A stretch of 41,152 nucleotides of DNA, from the NCBI GenBank assembly GCA_020438905.1, contig JAGQTQ010000049.1, positions 1 to 41,152 of the forward strand. The letters are read 5' to 3'. This document shows positions 36,546 through 41,152 of the stretch, in pieces. The notes beneath the pieces were generated by a model that saw nothing but the letters and a program-made list of their open reading frames with translations, was not told the origin of the DNA and did no database searches. Positions within the stretch are counted from its first letter, which is position 1, and every line of letters begins with the position of its first letter. This DNA comes from Mycobacterium sp. Its GTDB lineage: Bacteria > Actinomycetota > Actinomycetes > Mycobacteriales > Mycobacteriaceae. The translations under genes were made by a program, and so were the position numbers.

Positions 36546-38750
36546 ATGCCGTGGCCCCTCGTTGCCCGTCGCGCCGTGGACCGCGTTGTCGACATCCTGC
36601 GGTCCGGACCCGCCAACGGGGTCGCCCTGGTCGGCAACGAAGGTGTCGGCAAGACAACCCTGGCAGCCCAGGCCGCCGAACGGCTGGACCGGGGCGAGCC
36701 GCTGTGGGCGTTCGGCACCATGACCCAGTCCATGGTCCCGTTCGGGGCCTTCGGCCCACTGCTCGACGTCCGTGACGTCGGCAAACCGGCCGAGATGATC
36801 ACCGCGGCGGCGGATTCGATTCTCAGCCGCGCCGGATCGGCGCCGCTGATCGTCGACAACGCGCGTCTGCTCGACCCGCTGTCGGCGAGCCTGGTCTACC
36901 GGCTGGCTCGGGAAGGCGGCTGCCCGCTGATCGTCACGGTCCGATCGGTCCTGAGGGTTCCGCGGGTGGTCTCCGCTCTGTGGGACGACGGGCTGCTGGA
37001 GCGTTACAACCTCATGCCGATGGACGCCGGGGAGACCGCCGAGGTGGTCACCGCCGCCGGTGGGGACGACGCGGCCACGTTCTACCGGCGCAGCTCCGGC
37101 AACCCCCTACACCTGAGGCTGCTGATGAGCACCGGCGGTTCCGACGAGACGCTGCCGGCGGCGATCGACCGCTACCTGGGTGGGCTTTCCCCACAGGTTC
37201 ACCGGGCGCTGAGCTACCTGTGCCTCTTCGAGCCGCTCCATCGTGCCGATCTGGTCGCGCTGACCGACGAAGCCTCGGTCGAGGCCGCCGCGGACGCCGG
37301 GGCGGTGCAGCTGCAATCGGGATCGGTCTACAGCGGTCATCCGTTGTTCCTTGAGCGTCTGGCGACGAGGCTGGACAGATTCGAGGTGCAACGGCTGCGC
37401 TCGGAGGTGGCCGCGCAGCTGGCAGCCACCCCGAGCCTGACACCCGCCGATCGGATGGGCCGAACCCTGCTCGCACTACAGGGGGACGGCCCCCTGGACA
37501 CCGACGCGGTGGTGACCGCGGCCAATGAGGCGTTGCGGCTGGGCGATCTCGGCCTGGCCGAGCGGCTGGCCGGCGGAATATTGGACCGGGGTGATGACTT
37601 CGGCGCCCGCCTGGCGCTGAGCTATGCGCTGGCCTGGCAGGGCCGTGGCCGGGAGGCCGAGTCGGTGCTCGCCGCCGTCGAGATCCCCGGGCTGACCGAG
37701 GAGCAGTTGATGGCCTGGGCCCTGCCCCGGGCCGCCAACCAGTTCTGGACCCTCTCCGAACCCGAGCGCGCCACCATTTTCCTGCAGAACGTGCGCACCC
37801 GACTCGGCGCGACCTCCTCCCACCTCACCCTCGACGCCTTGTCGGCCACCTTCGCGATGAACGCCGGCAACGTCCGCCGCTGCGTCGACATCGCCGAGGA
37901 GGTGCTGAACCATCCGGAAGCACCGGGGATGGCGGTGGCCCTTGCCTCCAGCGCCACGGCGTTGTGCTCGGCACGGATGGGACGTTTCGAAGACGTGCGC
38001 CCGGCGGTGGAGCGGGCTCTGGGGTCTGACTACCCGGGTCTGCTGCGATTCACCATCGGGCTGGCCGAGACCACCACACTGTTGATGGAGTGCAGGATCG
38101 ACGCGGCCCAGGATGCGGCGCGCAGATTCACCGATTTCGCCGAACTGGCCCAGCCCGGCCGGGCGATCGGCGAGGTCCTGCTGGCCCAGGTTCTGCTGGC
38201 CCGCGGCGACGCCGCGGCCGCCGCCGAACTACTGCGCCCCGCCGCGGCGACCCTGGAACGCACCGGTTACTCGTGGGGGCCGCTGGCCCTGACCTACCTG
38301 ACGACGGCGCTGGCCTACCAGGGCGACATCGCCGAGTCGGCCAAGGCGCTGGCCCGGGCACAGTCCCGGCACGGCACCAAGTCGGCGATCTTCGCACCCG
38401 AACTCGGGATCGCCCGGGCCTGGCGACTGGCGACCATCGGCGATCGGACCGCCGCGATCACCGCCGCGCGCGATGCCGCCCGAACGGCGAAACGCAGCGG
38501 CCAGTTGGCGGTGGCGATCCGGGCCTGGCACGAGGCGGTGCGCCTCGGGGACCGCCGCGCCGCGGCCGCGTTGGAACCGCTCGTCGAGGCGGTGCCCTGC
38601 GAATACGGCGATCTGGCCCTGGCCCACGCGGCAGCACTGGCGGCCGGGGACTCCGCGGGGCTGCGGTCCGCGGCCGAGAGGCTCGCAACGGCCGGGTTCG
38701 AAGGGGCCGCCGCCGACGCCGTCGGACAGGCCGAAGAGGCCGCCGGCTAG
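36546..38750 (+). CDS. STAND/MalT-like ATPase with helical repeats, no HTH domain
   Basis: 734 residues. N-terminal P-loop NTPase: Walker A GNEGVGKTT (30-38), Walker B-like APLIVDNARLLDPLSA (about 98-113), a sensor strand PLIVTVRSVLR, and a winged-helix-like region (SPQVHRALSYLCLF). From about 330 onward the protein is a run of Ala/Leu-rich TPR-type helical repeats. The layout is that of large mycobacterial LuxR/MalT regulators, but the last residues (AADAVGQAEEAAG) contain no LuxR HTH, and none is found in any frame just downstream. By position it corresponds to H37Rv Rv1204c, which I recall as shorter. Probably a signalling or scaffold ATPase. Its stop shares CTAG with the convergent gene. 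Confidence 0.8.
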   Translation: MPWPLVARRAVDRVVDILRSGPANGVALVGNEGVGKTTLAAQAAERLDRGEPLWAFGTMTQSMVPFGAFGPLLDVRDVGKPAEMITAAADSILSRAGSAPLIVDNARLLDPLSASLVYRLAREGGCPLIVTVRSVLRVPRVVSALWDDGLLERYNLMPMDAGETAEVVTAAGGDDAATFYRRSSGNPLHLRLLMSTGGSDETLPAAIDRYLGGLSPQVHRALSYLCLFEPLHRADLVALTDEASVEAAADAGAVQLQSGSVYSGHPLFLERLATRLDRFEVQRLRSEVAAQLAATPSLTPADRMGRTLLALQGDGPLDTDAVVTAANEALRLGDLGLAERLAGGILDRGDDFGARLALSYALAWQGRGREAESVLAAVEIPGLTEEQLMAWALPRAANQFWTLSEPERATIFLQNVRTRLGATSSHLTLDALSATFAMNAGNVRRCVDIAEEVLNHPEAPGMAVALASSATALCSARMGRFEDVRPAVERALGSDYPGLLRFTIGLAETTTLLMECRIDAAQDAARRFTDFAELAQPGRAIGEVLLAQVLLARGDAAAAAELLRPAAATLERTGYSWGPLALTYLTTALAYQGDIAESAKALARAQSRHGTKSAIFAPELGIARAWRLATIGDRTAAITAARDAARTAKRSGQLAVAIRAWHEAVRLGDRRAAAALEPLVEAVPCEYGDLALAHAAALAAGDSAGLRSAAERLATAGFEGAAADAVGQAEEAAG

Positions 38751-39625
38751 GAACTCGGCCGTATTGCGTTCCGCGATGCCCGCCGGGCGGAATCGGCTTT
38801 GGCTGCGGGGCTCTTTGCATCAGCAGAGGCTGCCGAGACCGGCTTCGGCTGGAGTACCGGCCGACGACCGGACCACGACGAATCTTTGACCGGTTCAACC
38901 GCTTCCGGTTCGGAGGTCGCCGACTCAACCGTTTCCCGCTCAGTGGTCGCCGACTCAACCGCGGCCGGCTCGACGGATGCCGAGCCACCAGGCGCCCGGG
39001 CGACAGCCGGCCCAGCGGGCAATGCCTCGACACCAAGGCTGACCTCGGAAACATCAGCGCGAGCCGAGACGGGTTCGACTGCTGCCGTTGCCGGTCCATC
39101 AATCGTTCCATCGGCCTGCGGCGGACCGTCGCGGAAATTTCGCAGAAAGTCGCGAGGCGGCAGCAGCGCATTACTGACAAGCACCGGGCCGAAAAAGGCG
39201 ACGCCGGAGAAAACAAACAGCGAAGCAGCAATGGCTCCAAACCCCCCGCCGGCGGCGAGGATGCCGTCCGTGAGGGGATTGCCGCTCAAGGTCGCAGACG
39301 CAATCAGGAGGCCTGCCGGGATCGTGATCGGCAAGGCGATCCACGACAAGGGGGTCAACACGATCCCCGCCAGAGTCGCCGCACCGGTCAACAGGTCATA
39401 CCCGGGGCCGATGGTCTCAGCCACGTCGGCCAGGAAGCCGTACCAGGTGTTCGCCGGGTTCGCCGGGTTCGCCGCGGTCAAGGCGACCTCGAGGTGAACC
39501 GGTCGCAACTCGGTGTGGCCGGATGGGATCACCTCATGGAAGGGCGATGGCCCCACAACTCCGAAGGCCACAACGGTGGCTGCGGCGCACAGCGCTCTCG
39601 CCGGTAAACGTTCGCCGACATGCAT
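38747..39625 (-). CDS. Orphan secreted or membrane protein with Ala/Ser/Glu-rich tail
   Basis: 292 residues; not recognised. ATG at 39625 (MHVGERLPARAL) is chosen because GGGGGGA lies six bases upstream and a signal peptide follows (CAAATVVAFGVVG). A TTGCTG/TATGAT promoter precedes it. Then come an NPANPANT stretch encoded by 9-bp repeats (about 39450-39475), a hydrophobic core with three likely membrane helices (AATLAGIVLTPLSWIALPITIPAGLLIA; GGFGAIAASLFVFSGVAFFGPVLV), and a 110-residue Ser/Glu/Val/Ala-rich tail with repeated VESAT and EPxAVE motifs. Codon use in the tail is more relaxed than in neighbours. The stop codon overlaps that of the convergent ATPase gene. Confidence 0.7.
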   Translation of the reverse strand: MHVGERLPARALCAAATVVAFGVVGPSPFHEVIPSGHTELRPVHLEVALTAANPANPANTWYGFLADVAETIGPGYDLLTGAATLAGIVLTPLSWIALPITIPAGLLIASATLSGNPLTDGILAAGGGFGAIAASLFVFSGVAFFGPVLVSNALLPPRDFLRNFRDGPPQADGTIDGPATAAVEPVSARADVSEVSLGVEALPAGPAVARAPGGSASVEPAAVESATTERETVESATSEPEAVEPVKDSSWSGRRPVLQPKPVSAASADAKSPAAKADSARRASRNAIRPSS

Positions 39626-39650
39626 TTCAATCCCCCCTCGTCGCAACGGA

Positions 39651-39681
39651 ATCATACCCCCCGATAGGTCGCATCCAGCAA
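39651..39681 (-). promoter_or_regulatory. Sigma-A-type promoter of the orphan secreted gene
   Basis: Minus strand: -35 TTGCTG (39676-39681), 19-nt spacer, -10 TATGAT (39651-39656), predicted start near 39644, leaving a 19-nt leader with GGGGGGA. It is the best -10 consensus match seen in the window. Confidence 0.5.
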
Positions 39682-39940
39682 CTTCTTTGGGTTGGGTTGG
39701 CGCTGTCACGTTCGCGGACGGCCTGCGATGAGGGGCCAACTCGGATGAAGACGTTATCCCCGCTCGTTAGCGTCAACGGCGTAACACTTGCCGATGACCG
39801 ACCGGCGGCCGGGTTCATCGACTCAACCGCTAACTTGCACAACAGCAAATCACCTCGGCGGCACCGGAGAACGCCCAGCGGCTTGGGACGCCGAGGATGA
39901 CGAGGGCCGCAGGGTCCTTGAACGGAGCTTCCGGTTTCCG

Positions 39941-39965
39941 GGCGGGCGACGCGGCATCGCCCGCC
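39941..39965 (-). terminator. Hairpin terminator candidate of dapE
   Basis: GGCGGGCGA (39941-39949) and TCGCCCGCC (39957-39965) are exact 9-base inverted copies around a 7-nt loop, 38 bases beyond the dapE stop. No U-tract follows on the minus strand. Confidence 0.55.
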
Positions 39966-40003
39966 GACAGGTGCGACCTCGGCTACCGCCCGCGGGACTC
40001 GCC

Positions 40004-41068
40004 CTAGCCCCCGTCCAGGTAGCGGCGCAGCGTGGCGGTCACCGCGGTGATCTGCGCCACCGAGACCCACTCGTCGCGGCGGTGCGCCAGATTCGGATCG
40101 CCGGGTCCGTAGTTGACCGCGGGAATCCCCAGAGCGGCGAACCGGGCGACATCGGTCCAGCCGTACTTGGCGCGAACCATGCCGGCGGCCGCATCGACCA
40201 GTGCGGCCGCCGCGGGGTGCTGCAGCCCGGGCAGCGCCCCAGGGGCCACATCGGTCTGCTGCAGCTCGACCGGCAATCCGTCGAACACCTCGACAACGTG
40301 CGCCCACGCGTCCTGCGGGCTGCGGTCCGGGGCGAACCGGAAGTTCACCGTCACCGACGCCGCATCCGGGATCACGTTGCCGGCGACCCCGCCGTCGATG
40401 CGCACCGCCGACAGTCCCTCGCGGTAGGTGCAGCCGTCGATGTCGACCACCCGCCCCTGGTATCCGGCCAACCGGTCGAGCACCGCACCCAGCTTGTGAA
40501 TCGCGTTGTCACCCAACCACGATCGCGCCGAATGGGCACGAACCCCGGAGGTCGTGGCGACGGCGCGCAGCGTGCCCTGGCACCCGGCCTCGATATAGCC
40601 GCCGGAAGGTTCCCCGAGGATCGCGACGTCGCCGCGCAGCCATTCGGGAAGCTCGCGTTCGATACGGCCGAGGCCGTTGGCGCTCGCCTCGATCTCCTCG
40701 CAGTCGTAGAAGACCAGAGTGACGTCGTGGACGGGGTCGGCGACGGTGGCGGCCAGGTGCAGGAAGACGGCGTCGCCGGACTTCATGTCCGATGCCCCGC
40801 AGCCGTAGATGTGGTCGGCGTCGCGGCGGCAGGGAACGTTGTCGGCGATGGGAACGGTGTCGAGATGGCCGGCCAGGATCACCCGGGTCGGACGGCCCAG
40901 GTCGGTACGGGCCAGAACCGCGTCGCCGTTGCGCAGGACCTCGTAGGTCGTCTGCTCCCGCAGCGCCTGCTCGACCTCGTCGGCGATACGCCGCTCGTCG
41001 CGCGAAACGCTCGGAATATCGACGAGGGCGGCGGTCAGTTCGATCGGGTCGGCGCTCAGGTCCAGCAC
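40004..41068 (-). CDS. dapE: Succinyl-diaminopimelate desuccinylase DapE
   Basis: 354 residues, M20 family dinuclear zinc hydrolase of the lysine/meso-diaminopimelate pathway, which feeds peptidoglycan. Seen: [19 protein letters not shown], the metal site [35 protein letters not shown], catalytic/metal acids in [10 protein letters not shown], the dimerisation domain ([20 protein letters not shown]) and [17 protein letters not shown] near the end. GTG start with TAGCGT eight bases upstream and no Shine-Dalgarno, so probably leaderless. Matches Rv1202; dapD would be expected just beyond the right edge of the window. Confidence 0.95.
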   Translation of the reverse strand: MLDLSADPIELTAALVDIPSVSRDERRIADEVEQALREQTTYEVLRNGDAVLARTDLGRPTRVILAGHLDTVPIADNVPCRRDADHIYGCGASDMKSGDAVFLHLAATVADPVHDVTLVFYDCEEIEASANGLGRIERELPEWLRGDVAILGEPSGGYIEAGCQGTLRAVATTSGVRAHSARSWLGDNAIHKLGAVLDRLAGYQGRVVDIDGCTYREGLSAVRIDGGVAGNVIPDAASVTVNFRFAPDRSPQDAWAHVVEVFDGLPVELQQTDVAPGALPGLQHPAAAALVDAAAGMVRAKYGWTDVARFAALGIPAVNYGPGDPNLAHRRDEWVSVAQITAVTATLRRYLDGG

Positions 41069-41076
41069 AACTGAGC

Positions 41077-41082
41077 ACGCTA
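41077..41082 (-). promoter_or_regulatory. Leaderless -10 (TAGCGT) of dapE
   Basis: Minus strand, 8-nt spacer to the GTG at 41068. Confidence 0.5.
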
Positions 41083-41104
41083 CCGGGTCGCCTCCCCCGC
41101 GCGA

Positions 41105-41152
41105 GCAGACGCAAATGCCCCCGCACGCCCGGCGTGTCGGGGCACTTTGCGT
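41105..41152. terminator. Hairpin of the CAGACGCAAA-type repeat family, copy 3 (cut by the window end)
   Basis: Left arm from 41105 (GCAGACGCAAATGCCCC); right arm GGGGCACTTTGCGT (41139-41152) runs into the end of the window, with CTGC expected next. One bulged base. It lies upstream of dapE. Confidence 0.6.

Larger units (their letters stand above)
39626..40003. other. 378-base gap without a credible gene
   Basis: It holds the promoter of the orphan secreted gene (39651-39681) and a strong hairpin near the dapE end (39941-39965). GTTAGCG at 39766 and CGCTAAC at 39828 are inverted copies but far apart. Frames crossing the gap are shadows of dapE or lack starts. H37Rv has a small hypothetical gene (Rv1203c) at about this place; I see no copy of it here. 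Confidence 0.5.

Noticed and set aside
38090-39607. 505-codon plus-strand frame after the ATPase, considered as a displaced LuxR HTH
   Set aside because: No LuxR/GerE pattern in it; it is a frame shadow of the ATPase and of the convergent secreted gene.
39626-40003. Possible remnant of an Rv1203c-like gene or a small RNA
   Set aside because: No frame with a start, ribosome site or family similarity; only hairpins and a promoter can be supported.

Overview
This is a high-GC actinobacterial chromosome segment, almost certainly from a rapidly growing Mycolicibacterium-type mycobacterium. From memory of the M. tuberculosis H37Rv gene order (no search was run), the genes match Rv1248c (kgd) down to Rv1202 (dapE) in nearly unbroken order: kgd, the SDR Rv1245c, lpqZ, corA, sugCBA-lpqY, Rv1234, Rv1233c, Rv1232c, Rv1231c, Rv1230c, mrp, tatB-htrA-rseA-sigE, Rv1220c, glgC/glgM, Rv1211, tagA, Rv1209, gpgS, folP2, fadD6, Rv1205, an ATPase at the Rv1204c position, and dapE. 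There are no tRNA or rRNA genes, CRISPR arrays, insertion sequences or prophage genes.

Layout. 1-5.3 kb: the 3' three quarters of kgd, a coupled secreted PhoX-like protein and a small secreted DUF732 protein. 5.4-9.5 kb: an SDR, an osmolyte-binding lipoprotein (lpqZ) behind a malic enzyme, and corA. 9.6-14.6 kb: the trehalose importer operon lpqY-sugA-sugB-sugC with a SUFU-domain gene fused on by a stop/start overlap. 14.7-21.5 kb: envelope and stress genes (a 17M-like stress protein, a proline-rich DUF4190 protein, a CitE-like lyase, a soluble MgtE-N/CBS protein with DUF1003, a lytic transglycosylase) and mrp. 21.5-24.8 kb: the envelope-stress module sigE-rseA-htrA-tatB. 25.0-28.9 kb: an O-methyltransferase, a DUF4126 protein and divergent glgC/glgM. 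28.9-32.0 kb: DUF3117 and the run folP2-gpgS-DivIVA-like-tagA. 32.1-34.2 kb: a divergent SAM methyltransferase and PhyH-like Fe(II)/2-oxoglutarate oxygenase, which I do not recall between folP2 and fadD6 in H37Rv and take as accessory. 34.1-41.1 kb: fadD6, a LOG-family enzyme, a STAND-like ATPase, an orphan secreted protein and dapE.

How the genes fit together. Trehalose recovery, ADP-glucose and maltose-1-phosphate synthesis (glgC/glgM) and glucosylglycerate synthesis (gpgS) form a sugar and polysaccharide theme. Kgd, malic enzyme and the CitE-like protein sit around central carbon. SigE, RseA, HtrA, TatB and the transglycosylase concern envelope integrity.

The clearest signal outside the coding regions is a set of TANNNT -10 elements placed 6-8 nt before ATG or GTG codons at eleven genes, the arrangement expected of leaderless mycobacterial transcripts. 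It fixes several start codons. The best candidates for undescribed biology are the methyltransferase/oxygenase pair with its perfect 10-bp dyad, the SUFU gene in the trehalose operon, and the LuxR-like ATPase that has no DNA-binding domain.
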